Notes under the pieces: model-generated
Told to the model about the DNA's origin: nothing
Seen by the model: only the letters and a program-made list of their open reading frames with translations
Databases searched by the model: none
From: a virus
Virus record (IMG/VR): IMGVR_UViG_3300007509_000014
Span: 1 to 43,337 of that record
Direction: 5' to 3' (one strand)
DNA length: 43,337 nt
Translations under genes and position numbers: made by a program
Shown here: in pieces, positions 23,734 to 31,830 of the stretch
Layout: the number at the start of each line of letters is the position of its first letter
Position numbering within the stretch: the stretch's first letter is position 1

Positions 23734-24385
23734 ATTCTTAAGAAATAAAGATTTAATACCTCAAAGTAAATTAGATCATATAGGTTTAGTCGGATTAGGA
23801 GGTATCGGTTCACAGCTGGTACCTCTCTTATCCATAATGGGATGGAAGAAAATAGTAGGTTGGGATCATGATACATTAGAAGAACATAATCTGAGTACTA
23901 CAATGTTTCCTCAGGGAGCATTGGGTAAATCAAAAGCTGAAGTAGCTAAGAATGTTTCTAATATGTATTCTGTTAAGCCTGGAAATAATAATTTCTATAG
24001 AGAATATTATGATGAGGCTAGTCCTACACTACCGAAGATGATTACTTGTCTTGATAATATGGAAGGAAGACTTTTAGCTTACAATAAATGGTTAGAGCAA
24101 AGTAATAGACAATTCTTTATTGATTTAAGAATGGGAGCTATGGCTATGGAAATCATTGTAGCTACAAAAGAAAATGACAATTATTTAGACACTTGGTTGC
24201 CTTCGCATGAAATAAGTGAAGAACCCTGTACAATGAAACATACAATCTTTACAGCTTCTATAGTTGGAGGCTTTGGTGTAGATCAGGTTTTCAATATAGT
24301 TGCAAAAAGACCGTATTATTCGTATATTTGGATAGGCTTAATGCCGCTCGAAATGCGAACTGATAATCTCATTATAACACATTAG
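23720..24385 (+). CDS. E1-like adenylating enzyme, ThiF family (BilD-position)
   Basis: I chose ATG 23720 because GGAGGTG lies six bases upstream; an in-frame ATG at 23678 has no such site. The 221-residue protein has the ThiF/MoeB/E1 nucleotide-binding motif GLGGIGS (residues 25-31), Asp49, the 'EEHNLSTTMF' and 'LGKSKAEVA' motifs (Lys70), LDNMEGR (111-117) and 'FIDLRMGAMAMEI'. Cys170 in EEPCTMKHTIFTA is the probable thioester cysteine. It would adenylate the Ubl C-terminus and pass it to the E2-like protein. There is no zinc CxxC pair, as in several prokaryotic E1s. It lies twelve bases before the Sak4-like gene. Confidence 0.9.
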   Translation: MATTRFLRNKDLIPQSKLDHIGLVGLGGIGSQLVPLLSIMGWKKIVGWDHDTLEEHNLSTTMFPQGALGKSKAEVAKNVSNMYSVKPGNNNFYREYYDEASPTLPKMITCLDNMEGRLLAYNKWLEQSNRQFFIDLRMGAMAMEIIVATKENDNYLDTWLPSHEISEEPCTMKHTIFTASIVGGFGVDQVFNIVAKRPYYSYIWIGLMPLEMRTDNLIITH

Positions 24386-24397
24386 ATAAGGATAGTC

Positions 24398-25258
24398 ATG
24401 GTTATACAAGTAAGAAAAGTATCCACTGACTGGACAACATTGCCCACTGGGTTGACTTGGTATTTTATCGGTCAACCCAAAACGGGTAAAACCACACAAG
24501 CCAGTAAATGGAGTCCCAATGGAGCCGAGGGATGTCTATTAATTGATACTGATTTAGGCTCAGATTTTGTTGAGGGAGCAAATACAGTTACCGTTACCTC
24601 ATTGAATACACCAATAAGACCTAAAATGATTGATAATAAGCAAGTTACAGAAAAAGGCAATCCTGTTACAGAAGTAGTGCCTAATGACGAACGTGGTTAT
24701 TATAATCGAACTGGAGAAATTGGTGAACCAATGGAAGTATATTCTATGGTAGAAGTATACTATTGGTTAAAGGATAATTTGAAAAAGTTACCTTATGATA
24801 CTATTGCTATTGATACTATTGATCATATAAATAGATGGATTGAAGCTGAAGTATGTGATGAAAGAGGTCAAGCAGCAATGGGTGAAGGTTCTTCTTGGGG
24901 TGCTGATTGGGCACAAGCAAGAAAAAAGAATCTTGATATTGTAAAAAAGTTTCAAACATTGTGTAAATCATTAGGGAGAAATCTTGTTTTGATTTCACAT
25001 GCGAAAAGTACCGTCATAACTGATGGTAAAAGTCAGTTAGGGCCAGAGCTACCACGAGGTTTAGCTTATGCTTTAACTGCGAGTGCGGACGTGATAGGGT
25101 ACGCTATGGCTAATAAAGAAGATGGAAAATTCTATCTATCTTTTAAAGCATATGATGAAAGAACTGTAGGCAGCAGGCTAAAGCCCTTAGCCCAGAAAGT
25201 TCTTGAATTTGATTACGATAGCGTAATTAATGAAATACTAAAATACAAAGAAGAATAG
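24398..25258 (+). CDS. RecA-like ATPase, Sak4-type single-strand annealing/recombination protein
   Basis: This 286-residue protein is a minimal RecA-fold ATPase: Walker A GQPKTGKT (residues 25-32) after the strand TWYFI, an acidic strand LLIDTD, Walker B YDTIAIDTID (about 128-137) and a later strand NLVLISHAKS. This matches the phage Sak4 family, which promotes single-strand annealing and works with a phage ssDNA-binding protein. The next gene fits that partner. An AAGGATAGTC ribosome site precedes the ATG. A replicative helicase loader is a less likely alternative. Confidence 0.85.
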   Translation: MVIQVRKVSTDWTTLPTGLTWYFIGQPKTGKTTQASKWSPNGAEGCLLIDTDLGSDFVEGANTVTVTSLNTPIRPKMIDNKQVTEKGNPVTEVVPNDERGYYNRTGEIGEPMEVYSMVEVYYWLKDNLKKLPYDTIAIDTIDHINRWIEAEVCDERGQAAMGEGSSWGADWAQARKKNLDIVKKFQTLCKSLGRNLVLISHAKSTVITDGKSQLGPELPRGLAYALTASADVIGYAMANKEDGKFYLSFKAYDERTVGSRLKPLAQKVLEFDYDSVINEILKYKEE

Positions 25259-25267
25259 GAGTAGCAT

Positions 25268-25903
25268 ATGCCGTTCAGAGGTTCTTACGAACAAAGCTCA
25301 AAAGACATGAATATTGCACCATTTCTTGGTTTCCAAGAAGTTGCATTAACAGATGTCGTAGATAAATCAGATGATTATCCAAATATGGATGTATTTTTAG
25401 AAATACATTTTAGAAATGGAAATTCACAGTATCCTTGGAAATATAATCTTATAGGTTCATTTGATAAAGATACTGATGGAACTGTATCTGGTAGTAGCAG
25501 TTTATTAAAAAGAATCTTGTATTTTACAGATGCTATTGGTTGGGCTGGCGGAGTTAATACCAAGGGTAACTGGGTAGATGAGGATGATAAAATTGTCGAT
25601 GATATCGCAGGATTATTAAATCTTCATTATACTTCAGCTAACTATGGTATAGATGATTCTGACACTGAACATAAGTATTACATATTTACTTATAAAAAGT
25701 GGAATGAAAAAGCTGGAAAAGCATACACAAATGTATGTCCCAAAATTGTATTAAATGACGAAAGAGGTCGCAATGATCTTGATAGTTATATAAAATACAT
25801 GAAAGCTAATAAATTCATTGTAGAGCACGATGACACTAAAACACCTGTTTCTAATGGGAATATGACTAGTACCACTACTAGTAATTCTCGTAACATGTTT
25901 TAA
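25268..25903 (+). CDS. Putative ssDNA-binding protein paired with Sak4
   Basis: This 211-residue protein starts MPFRGSYEQSSKDMNIAPFL and has a beta-rich middle (MDVFLEIHFRNGNSQYPWKY; HKYYIFTYKKWNEKAGKAYT). The tail is low in complexity and Ser/Thr/Asn-rich (SNGNMTSTTTSNSRNMF) and ends in Phe. Phage ssDNA-binding proteins next to Sak4-type ATPases have this layout, though their tails are usually acidic, which this one is not. A GGAGTAGCAT ribosome site precedes the ATG. The role is inferred mainly from gene order. Confidence 0.55.
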   Translation: MPFRGSYEQSSKDMNIAPFLGFQEVALTDVVDKSDDYPNMDVFLEIHFRNGNSQYPWKYNLIGSFDKDTDGTVSGSSSLLKRILYFTDAIGWAGGVNTKGNWVDEDDKIVDDIAGLLNLHYTSANYGIDDSDTEHKYYIFTYKKWNEKAGKAYTNVCPKIVLNDERGRNDLDSYIKYMKANKFIVEHDDTKTPVSNGNMTSTTTSNSRNMF

Positions 25904-27736
25904 GTGCAACTTTATCACGAAGTAGCAATAGGGAGTCCTCGTAATAGGGGACTCCTTATTTCTCCAGATGAAATTATTGATGTTATATTAGAACATGGTG
26001 ATAAATATGCCGTTTATAAAAGTCTATATTTATATGATAATGAAGGAAGACAGTATCACAAACTTAGAAAAAGTTTTAAAGATTTTCTAGGCAAAAGATA
26101 CATAAAAGATGTATTAATTGATATAGACAGAGCCGATAATACCGATAATTATACACTTAATAAAACAAAAGGTGTATTATTTGAATTAGAGGAATTAGGC
26201 GTACAAAAACGATCATATAATGTCTATTTTAGTGGAACTGGATATCATATTATAATAAGTGGAGAAGTTTTCAATTTTCCTCAAGGAGATACAGACTTAC
26301 CATTTATTGTAAAAGAAACTATGAACAATTTATTCAGTGACATAGACTTATCAGTATATAATAGAACATCAATATATAGGTGTGAAAATACTTTAAATCA
26401 AAAATCAAATCTTTACAAAATTCCATTAACTCATAATCAAGTTCAAGAATCTGATGCAGAAAGTATATTATTAGATTCTTCAAAACAGATTATACTTGAT
26501 TCTGATCCTATTTGGGGAGATGGTGAATTAGAGAAATACTTAATCAAAGAAGTTCCCAAAATAAGAGTAATGGATTCTAATGTAGAACCGCGTAATATAG
26601 TACCCTGTGTTCAAAAGATGTATAAACTTGGCCCAGAAGAAGGATCAAGAAATAATACTTTGATGCGAATAGCATCCCATTTCTTTAGACATGGTATACC
26701 AAGTGAAGCTGCAAAGGCTTCATTGCTGCATTGGAATAATGATCAGTTAAGAAATGATGTAATAATAAGAAAAGTAGAAGACACCTATCGTGGTGGATAC
26801 AAGTATGGATGTAAAGATGTCTTAATGGCTAAGCATTGTCAAACAAATTGTATCTACTATAGAAGAAAGGATTATCTGATTGATGTAAAAAATAGTGAAG
26901 AGTTACAATCAGAGCTAGCAGAAAGACTTGAAACTGATTTTTCTGGTAGAACAATTGACTTAGCTCAGATTCTTGGAGTACATAACAAAGATGCTACTAT
27001 CTATCCAGGGGAATTAGTAACTATATTTGGATCAACAGGTGCAAATAAAACTGCATTAGCTCAAAATATAGTATTGGGATACAATGCTGAGTATGATCAG
27101 ATAATTAAAGAAAAACAAATACCAACATTATTCTTATCATTAGAGCTTTCTGGATTTGTAATGCACAGAAGGAATTTACAAATTGTAGCAGGTGCAAGTA
27201 AGGATACTGTAATGAGTAATTACAAAAATCTATATGATTACCATAAAGAAGAATTGAGTCATATAATTATGCAATCAATTAGCCCCACAATACCTCAAAT
27301 ACAAGACAAAATAAAACAATTGCAACCTAAATGTGTCGTAATTGACTATATTGACCTTGTAGATGTACCTTTCAATAAAAGAGGAGAGTATGAAAAACTT
27401 AATTATATAAGTCACTCTCTATCAAATATAGCTGTAAATGAAGATATCATTATCATACAGATTTCTCAAGTCTCTAGAGACTATTCAAGAAATCAAATAA
27501 TGGATTTATATGCAGCAAAAGGAAGTGGTGCAATAGAAAATGCCTCAAGGAAAGTAATTGGAATTACAGGCTCTGCTGAAGAAACGGAGAAACAAGTATC
27601 TTTATATAAGAACAGTGATGGCGACCTCTTTGATGTCAAGCTTGAATGGACACCATCATTTAGATTAAAGAGAAAATTTCCCCAAGTAATAGAGAGTAAA
27701 GTGATGAGTAGAAAATTCACTATATTGGAGGAATAA
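25904..27736 (+). CDS. AEP-type primase fused to DnaB-like helicase
   Basis: This 610-residue protein has an archaeo-eukaryotic primase domain: DVLIDIDR with Asp73/Asp75, the SGTGYH motif (Ser110 to His115) and the third motif around Asp146-Ile-Asp148, followed by 'YNRTSIYRCENTLNQKSNLY'. A Cys cluster follows (GCKDVLMAKHCQTNC). The C-terminal RecA-like helicase has Walker A GSTGANKT (376-383) and Walker B 'CVVIDYIDLVD'. The usual second Gly of Walker A is Asn381. It starts with GTG directly after the previous stop and has no ribosome site, so translation is probably coupled. A hairpin of GGAGTCC with GGACTCC lies just after the start. No DNA polymerase is present, so host polymerase would be used. 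Confidence 0.85.
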   Translation: MQLYHEVAIGSPRNRGLLISPDEIIDVILEHGDKYAVYKSLYLYDNEGRQYHKLRKSFKDFLGKRYIKDVLIDIDRADNTDNYTLNKTKGVLFELEELGVQKRSYNVYFSGTGYHIIISGEVFNFPQGDTDLPFIVKETMNNLFSDIDLSVYNRTSIYRCENTLNQKSNLYKIPLTHNQVQESDAESILLDSSKQIILDSDPIWGDGELEKYLIKEVPKIRVMDSNVEPRNIVPCVQKMYKLGPEEGSRNNTLMRIASHFFRHGIPSEAAKASLLHWNNDQLRNDVIIRKVEDTYRGGYKYGCKDVLMAKHCQTNCIYYRRKDYLIDVKNSEELQSELAERLETDFSGRTIDLAQILGVHNKDATIYPGELVTIFGSTGANKTALAQNIVLGYNAEYDQIIKEKQIPTLFLSLELSGFVMHRRNLQIVAGASKDTVMSNYKNLYDYHKEELSHIIMQSISPTIPQIQDKIKQLQPKCVVIDYIDLVDVPFNKRGEYEKLNYISHSLSNIAVNEDIIIIQISQVSRDYSRNQIMDLYAAKGSGAIENASRKVIGITGSAEETEKQVSLYKNSDGDLFDVKLEWTPSFRLKRKFPQVIESKVMSRKFTILEE

Positions 27737-28290
27737 TGGCAACAACAAAAGAAATAGTTGGTGAATTGATTGATGTAAATCAACAAATGGAGCTCATAGA
27801 GCAAAGACCAGACATTGACATGGAAGAGCACAAGCTTCTCGAAGAGAAGCGAGTAGAACTCCACAAAAAAGTCAGGACTAAAATCCAAAACGTCGACTAC
27901 TTTATTGTCGAGCTTAACAAAAAAGAATACACGATTGACGCTGAGGTTGAAGCGTTAAAAGATGAGATTAGCAGATTAAAGTCACGAAGAAAAGGCCTAC
28001 AAAGAACAAAAGACTTCTTTAACAAACAACTTCTTCCAGCTATAATCATGGAAATTGGTAACGATGATGGAGTATATGAAACTGATACCGCCAGGTATAA
28101 GCTTTATGAAACATTTGGCCCAGTTGATATTGATCCTCATCAAATATCGGATGACTTTAAAAAGGTCGAGATAGTTGAGAAATTGGATAAAGTAAAAGCT
28201 AGAAAAGCTGCTATTGCAGCATTTAACGCTGATAAAGATATGCCAGAAGGCATAGCAATAAGAAAAGTTAAGCGAGTAAAGAGATCATAA
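27736..28290 (+). CDS. Siphovirus Gp157-like protein
   Basis: This 184-residue protein has the pattern of the Gp157 family: an N-terminal acidic helix, a coiled coil (EVEALKDEISRLKSRRKGLQ), the strand 'VYETDTARYKLYETFGPVDI', and the end 'ARKAAIAAFNADKDMPEGIA' followed by a basic tail. Members occur in replication/recombination modules of many phages beside Sak-type proteins; their biochemical role is not settled. The ATG shares its first base with the stop of the primase-helicase gene (TAATG). The family call is by remembered pattern. Confidence 0.75.
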   Translation: MATTKEIVGELIDVNQQMELIEQRPDIDMEEHKLLEEKRVELHKKVRTKIQNVDYFIVELNKKEYTIDAEVEALKDEISRLKSRRKGLQRTKDFFNKQLLPAIIMEIGNDDGVYETDTARYKLYETFGPVDIDPHQISDDFKKVEIVEKLDKVKARKAAIAAFNADKDMPEGIAIRKVKRVKRS

Positions 28291-28336
28291 TTTGAACTTA
28301 TTATTATCTCTTGCAACCTCTACGAGTTTAGCTATA

Positions 28337-28416
28337 AATTATATAGGGCTCAGTTGTTCCCATTACTCCCGTGGTGGGACAGTGAGTAAAAACACCTATG
28401 CTGAGCCCTTATAATT
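28337..28416 (+). ncRNA. Structured RNA element R3
   Basis: AGGGCTCAG (28345-28353) pairs with CTGAGCCCT (28401-28409). After one bulged T the helix continues as AATTATA (28337-28343) with TATAATT (28410-28416). Inside, TCCCA (28358-28362) pairs with TGGGA (28375-28379), and the loop TTACTC (28363-28368) pairs with GAGTAA (28384-28389): an H-type pseudoknot, if A28362 is left free as the first loop. Both ends match R1 in sequence. It fills the gap between the Gp157-like and 76-aa genes. Confidence 0.7.
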
Positions 28417-28647
28417 ATGAAAAATAAAAACAATGAAATAATTACTCGTACAAGTAAACTTTATCCGTTAAAATTTTACATATCAATTATGGATGAATCA
28501 TATATTCCAATAAATAAAATATGGGTAAATGAAAGATTAGGGAAATTAGGAACATATGGCGAAATCTTAAATGGTAAACAAGATAGAAAATCCTATAAAG
28601 AATGGTTAAGGAAAAACGAGAGAAGAAAAGATTTTTATTTTTATTAA
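28417..28647 (+). CDS. Unknown small basic protein after R3 (76 aa)
   Basis: This 76-residue protein starts MKNKNNEIITRTSKLYPLKF and has a basic second half (KQDRKSYKEWLRKNERRKDF). No Shine-Dalgarno sequence is visible before the ATG, which follows R3 immediately. Expression would need another mechanism, or the start may be misjudged. Codon use resembles its neighbours, and it occupies an otherwise empty gap in the right direction. No family is recognised. Confidence 0.5.
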   Translation: MKNKNNEIITRTSKLYPLKFYISIMDESYIPINKIWVNERLGKLGTYGEILNGKQDRKSYKEWLRKNERRKDFYFY

Positions 28648-28650
28648 TAA

Positions 28651-29091
28651 ATGAAGTATGATAAAGAAACATTTCGTGAGGTTTTAGAGCCTCATCATCG
28701 AACTTACTGGAAGATTGCTTACACCAAGCTACAGAGGAAAATGCAAAGCCTCAAATCCTCCCTTAAGAAACGATCAGAGGATTCAGGAGTAATATTTGAT
28801 ATTACAATGGATCAGCTGCGTGAAATGTTTTATCATAGATATGGTAAATCATGTAAATACTGTAGAAAAAAAATGACACTGAAAAATATGGTTTGTGATC
28901 ATATTATCCCGCTAGCAAAAGGTGGAGACTCAGTTATAGATAATTTACAGTTAATATGCAAAGCATGTAATACCAGGAAAGGCCCATTAAATGAGATAGA
29001 GTTTGTCGAACTTATCCTATGGGTAGAAACATTAAAAGATGAAACAAAAGAATATGTGCTAAGAAAATTAGCAAAAGGAGGAAGATACTGA
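28651..29091 (+). CDS. HNH endonuclease
   Basis: This 146-residue protein has an HNH nuclease domain: zinc Cys68/Cys71 (CKYC), DHIIPLAKGGD with Asp83-His84, Asn98 in VIDNLQLIC, and the second zinc pair Cys103/Cys106 followed by Asn107 (CKACNTRKG). A basic helical N-terminus (residues 20-45) may contact DNA. It is a free-standing nuclease in the early operon. It could be a homing endonuclease or act on host or competing phage DNA. The stop overlaps the next start (TGATG). No intron is evident near it. Confidence 0.85.
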   Translation: MKYDKETFREVLEPHHRTYWKIAYTKLQRKMQSLKSSLKKRSEDSGVIFDITMDQLREMFYHRYGKSCKYCRKKMTLKNMVCDHIIPLAKGGDSVIDNLQLICKACNTRKGPLNEIEFVELILWVETLKDETKEYVLRKLAKGGRY

Positions 29092-29435
29092 TGAAAGAAA
29101 GAAGAAAATACCCCTGGCCCCCTGCTGGATGGAAAGAAATAAAGGGTGGATTAATGAGCACAAAAGAGTTTTTAGAAGTAAAAACTGACAGAAGAGTAGA
29201 CGATAAAGCGAAGCGAAGATGGCAAGAACAGGCCTATAGAAGAGGATATCGTCATGGATACGATCAAGGCATAGACGATATAATAGATTTTTCTTGGAGT
29301 CAGGCAGCTAAGTTTTTTGATAAAATCTTAATGCCTTGGTCTTATTTTAAGAAAATTCCTAAAAACAAAGATGGTAAAACTGAAACATATTTCCCACCAT
29401 TGTTAAGATTTTGGAAAACTAAGGGAGGGAAATAA
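29091..29435 (+). CDS. Unknown early protein (114 aa)
   Basis: This 114-residue protein starts MKERRKYPWPPAGWKEIKGG. It has a basic helical middle (KAKRRWQEQAYRRGYRHGYD) and the Trp-rich part 'DFSWSQAAKFFDKILMPWSY'. The pattern 'RRGY.HGYDQG' recurs in small phage proteins of unknown role. An AAAAGGAGG ribosome site lies in the end of the HNH gene, and start and stop overlap the flanking genes. The function is unknown. Confidence 0.7.
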   Translation: MKERRKYPWPPAGWKEIKGGLMSTKEFLEVKTDRRVDDKAKRRWQEQAYRRGYRHGYDQGIDDIIDFSWSQAAKFFDKILMPWSYFKKIPKNKDGKTETYFPPLLRFWKTKGGK

Positions 29436-29701
29436 TGAACTTAGATCGTGAACAAGCTGAAATTATAATGACAGCCTTGCAAAACTACAGAGGTGAATTA
29501 TATATAGATGGCAGCAATTCACCAATTTTAGATAAAGTGAACAAACTTGTTTTAGATATTGAAGATGAGATGGAATCTAAAGATGTTGGTCAAAAACGGA
29601 TACCTGTAACTGAAGATATGTATCAAATAGGATCAGAAACTGGTATAGAAGCTGATTATGCTTTACAAGATAAGTCTAAATGTGGAGATTGCGATGAATA
29701 A
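29435..29701 (+). CDS. Small helical acidic protein (88 aa)
   Basis: This 88-residue protein (MNLDREQAEIIMTALQNYRG) resembles short phage helical proteins that begin with a 'L...Q.E.I..AL..Y' helix. It continues with an acidic stretch and ends KSKCGDCDE with a CxxC pair. The start shares a base with the upstream stop (TAATG) and has a GGGAGG ribosome site. It overlaps the next gene by eight bases. No function is assigned. Confidence 0.65.
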   Translation: MNLDREQAEIIMTALQNYRGELYIDGSNSPILDKVNKLVLDIEDEMESKDVGQKRIPVTEDMYQIGSETGIEADYALQDKSKCGDCDE

Positions 29702-30134
29702 TAAACAAATATTGAAAAATAAAGTTACCCACTTAGAACAAGCTTTACTAGAAGCTGACTTTGCTATGAGAACTATGGCTCAAAGAATAGATGAAATGCA
29801 AGCAAAGATGAATAAGTATAAGATAACTGGTGACCTATCTCATTTAGAACAAAACAATGATTTGATCATTAATCTAATAAAGGAGAGATTAAAAATAGGT
29901 GCGGAAAGATACCACCAAAATGTACCTATCTTGCCAAGCGATAATATTACTAGAGATAACTTTTACGAAGCAGTTGAAGAAGCACTGGATTTATCCGTAT
30001 ATTTAGCTGCATATATGTTGAGGCTGATGGAGGAGAAGGAGCGAAGAGAGGGCGAACCGACGACAGCAGACGAACATAATGAAAAATATTTCAAAGAGGT
30101 TGAAGATGACAAAGCTAAGGGAAGCACAGCTTGA
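29694..30134 (+). CDS. Putative MazG-like all-alpha NTP pyrophosphohydrolase (146 aa)
   Basis: I chose the ATG at 29694 because GGAG lies six bases upstream. The N-terminal half is a coiled coil (MNNKQILKNKVTHLEQALLE). The second half has helices with the metal-binding pattern 'LIKERLKIGAERYHQNV' and 'NFYEAVEEALDLSVYLAAYM' (Glu95, Glu96, Asp99), like the EExxD motif of MazG-type nucleotide pyrophosphohydrolases in phages. Such enzymes remove certain (d)NTPs or signalling nucleotides. Only part of the family motif set is visible, so activity is uncertain. It overlaps the next gene by 29 bases. Confidence 0.5.
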   Translation: MNNKQILKNKVTHLEQALLEADFAMRTMAQRIDEMQAKMNKYKITGDLSHLEQNNDLIINLIKERLKIGAERYHQNVPILPSDNITRDNFYEAVEEALDLSVYLAAYMLRLMEEKERREGEPTTADEHNEKYFKEVEDDKAKGSTA

Positions 30135-30309
30135 ATGTGCAAATTGGAATGTGGGGAATTGCCTAGGCTGTAGTTTATATGTTGACAAGGGGTACCTTAA
30201 AAGGAATGGATGGGTACCAGTTTTTCAAACTATAAATACAAAAAAAACAGGCAAGCCTTGTATAGTAGAAAAAGGGTGTAGATACTTCGAAAATTTTATA
30301 TCAAGATAA
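30106..30309 (+). CDS. Small cysteine-rich protein (67 aa)
   Basis: I chose the ATG at 30106, preceded by AGAGGT; an in-frame ATG at 30079 lies deeper in the previous gene. The 67-residue protein (MTKLREAQLECANWNVGNCL) has Cys11, Cys19, Cys22, Cys52 and Cys58, with 'GKPCIVEKGCRYFEN' near the end. This pattern is common in small phage proteins and suggests a metal-binding fold. It is the last gene of the rightward operon, and its stop lies inside the following stem. Confidence 0.75.
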   Translation: MTKLREAQLECANWNVGNCLGCSLYVDKGYLKRNGWVPVFQTINTKKTGKPCIVEKGCRYFENFISR

Positions 30310-30369
30310 ACTGCAGATGTAGAATATCTTAGTTTTTAATACCTTTCTCTAAGATAGAAGCAGTTTATC
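30305..30369. terminator. Long stem at the end of the rightward operon
   Basis: GATAAACTGC (30305-30314) pairs with GCAGTTTATC (30360-30369). Inside it TATCTTAG (30325-30332) pairs with CTAAGATA (30349-30356). It sits between convergent genes. There is no T run after the outer stem in the rightward sense, so it may be a processing or stabilising structure and not a classical terminator. Confidence 0.6.
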
Positions 30370-30376
30370 CCTTCCA

Positions 30377-30423
30377 CAAAAGAGGAGAGCATAAAGGGTT
30401 TAGTAATTGCCCTGCTCTCCTCT
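30377..30423 (-). terminator. Terminator of the leftward ejection-protein operon
   Basis: In minus sense, AGAGGAGAGC (30423-30414) pairs perfectly with GCTCTCCTCT (30390-30381), followed by TTTT. The first arm lies in the last codons of the 476-aa gene. An inner AGGGC...CCCT pairing extends it. In plus sense the stem is followed by ATCTTTAT, so it may act both ways. Confidence 0.75.
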
Positions 30424-31830
30424 ATCTTTATAAGTTCTATCTTTACTTTTATGATAATCTATAAAAGCTCCACTAGCTAAGACAAGTAAAGCAGCCACAC
30501 TCAGGCCTCCAAGACCCATAGCAGCATGTCTCATAAGCCAAAAAGGACTAATCATTTTTCTTTGCAATATTTTCTGCTTTAAATACCCACCATGTTTTTT
30601 TAGTAACTCATCTATTTTAACAGCATCATTTTTATTAATTCCAGGAAACTTATCACTTGTAACTAGTTTTTGCAAATTTTCTTTTTTTGGATATTTTTTT
30701 ATGATCTGTTTTACAGCGTTTTTTTTATTTTCAACAGGTAAGTCATCTTGAATATTTGTTACTATTTCAGGAATACTTATTTCTCTAGGAGCCGCTATAT
30801 TTAAAACGTTTCTTCCGCCAAGCTTCATCCCAAATAAATCTCTTTTATCATTAGCATAAAATTTTACTTTCGTAGGATTTTTTTCATTCCATTCAACAAT
30901 ACCCTGATAACCTCCCCAGTCATAATTAGGTTTTATACCTGGAGAAACCTTAAAAAATATTCTTTCTTCACCTTTTTTACCAAAAGATTTCCATGTTCTT
31001 AAATTACTACCTTTAGCGAAAGCAACTTTAACTTTATTAGCGTTTAGATTTTCCAAACCTTCTTTGTTAAGTCTGACAAACGTATTATAAACGGGCTTAT
31101 CAAATTGTATACCTCTCATTACATCTCCAATTTTAGCCCCCTGCTTATGCTGTAAAAACTTAATTTTGTTTAAATCTTTCATGCCAGGCTGGCTTTCTGT
31201 CATATATTTGGCTATCTCTTCATTACCTCCTAAGCTAACTAAAGCTTTCCTTTTGCTAACTGGTTCGACCCATTGCTTAGCATATCTGGCAACATCGTCT
31301 ATTGCTGGAGGATTTTTTCTATGTAAATATCTATTTGAATAATCATTTATAAGTTTATAATGTTGCTGTCTTTGATTATTGGCAAGAGTTCTCCTAGCTT
31401 CTCTAAATTTTGTTTCAGCTTCTGGACTTTTATATCTGTACTTACCTTCAGAATCTAACTCTATTTGCCTACCCATTCTTTCTTGTAAATTAACATTTTC
31501 ATCTTGCAATTTTAACAATTGATTATAACCCCTAGTAGACATCCCAGTTCTTTTGTAGGCATAGGATGTTCTTGGGTCAACGATATCTCTCATAATAGGC
31601 AAAGCATTAGCCGCTACTTCCCTACCAGTTGCTATGACTTGATTACCCCTTCCACCACCATAAAATCCTCTTAGAAAATTATATGGATACTGAGCCAATC
31701 TTGATCTATTATCTCCAGTCATCATCATGATACCAGCACTACCAGCAGCTGTTAATGCTAATTCTTTATGGTACTCCTCAAGTAAGGCTCGCATATCAAT
31801 CTGCTTATCTTCTGGGACATAAAAAGACAT
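30400..31830 (-). CDS. Putative internal virion/ejection protein with C-terminal membrane segment (476 aa)
   Basis: This 476-residue basic protein is the last gene of the ejection-protein block, directly after the giant protein (TAATG overlap). It is mostly helical and charged, with one hydrophobic segment near the C-terminus (about 440-462, MGLGGLSVAALLVLASGAFI) and weaker ones near the N-terminus (LALTAAGSAGIMMM). Podovirus ejection proteins leave the capsid with the DNA and insert in host membranes, which these segments would allow. The tail HKSKDRTYKDRGEQGNY resembles the end of the 375-aa protein (SQSQKDKKQPKSRWK) in layout. The role is from context. Confidence 0.6.
   Translation of the reverse strand: MSFYVPEDKQIDMRALLEEYHKELALTAAGSAGIMMMTGDNRSRLAQYPYNFLRGFYGGGRGNQVIATGREVAANALPIMRDIVDPRTSYAYKRTGMSTRGYNQLLKLQDENVNLQERMGRQIELDSEGKYRYKSPEAETKFREARRTLANNQRQQHYKLINDYSNRYLHRKNPPAIDDVARYAKQWVEPVSKRKALVSLGGNEEIAKYMTESQPGMKDLNKIKFLQHKQGAKIGDVMRGIQFDKPVYNTFVRLNKEGLENLNANKVKVAFAKGSNLRTWKSFGKKGEERIFFKVSPGIKPNYDWGGYQGIVEWNEKNPTKVKFYANDKRDLFGMKLGGRNVLNIAAPREISIPEIVTNIQDDLPVENKKNAVKQIIKKYPKKENLQKLVTSDKFPGINKNDAVKIDELLKKHGGYLKQKILQRKMISPFWLMRHAAMGLGGLSVAALLVLASGAFIDYHKSKDRTYKDRGEQGNY

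Noticed and set aside
28345-28409. R3 start (GCTCAGTTG) resembles a tRNA D-arm
   Set aside because: There is no T-arm (GTTCRA) or anticodon arm, and the CTCAG pairs with CTGAG at the 3' end. It is not a tRNA.
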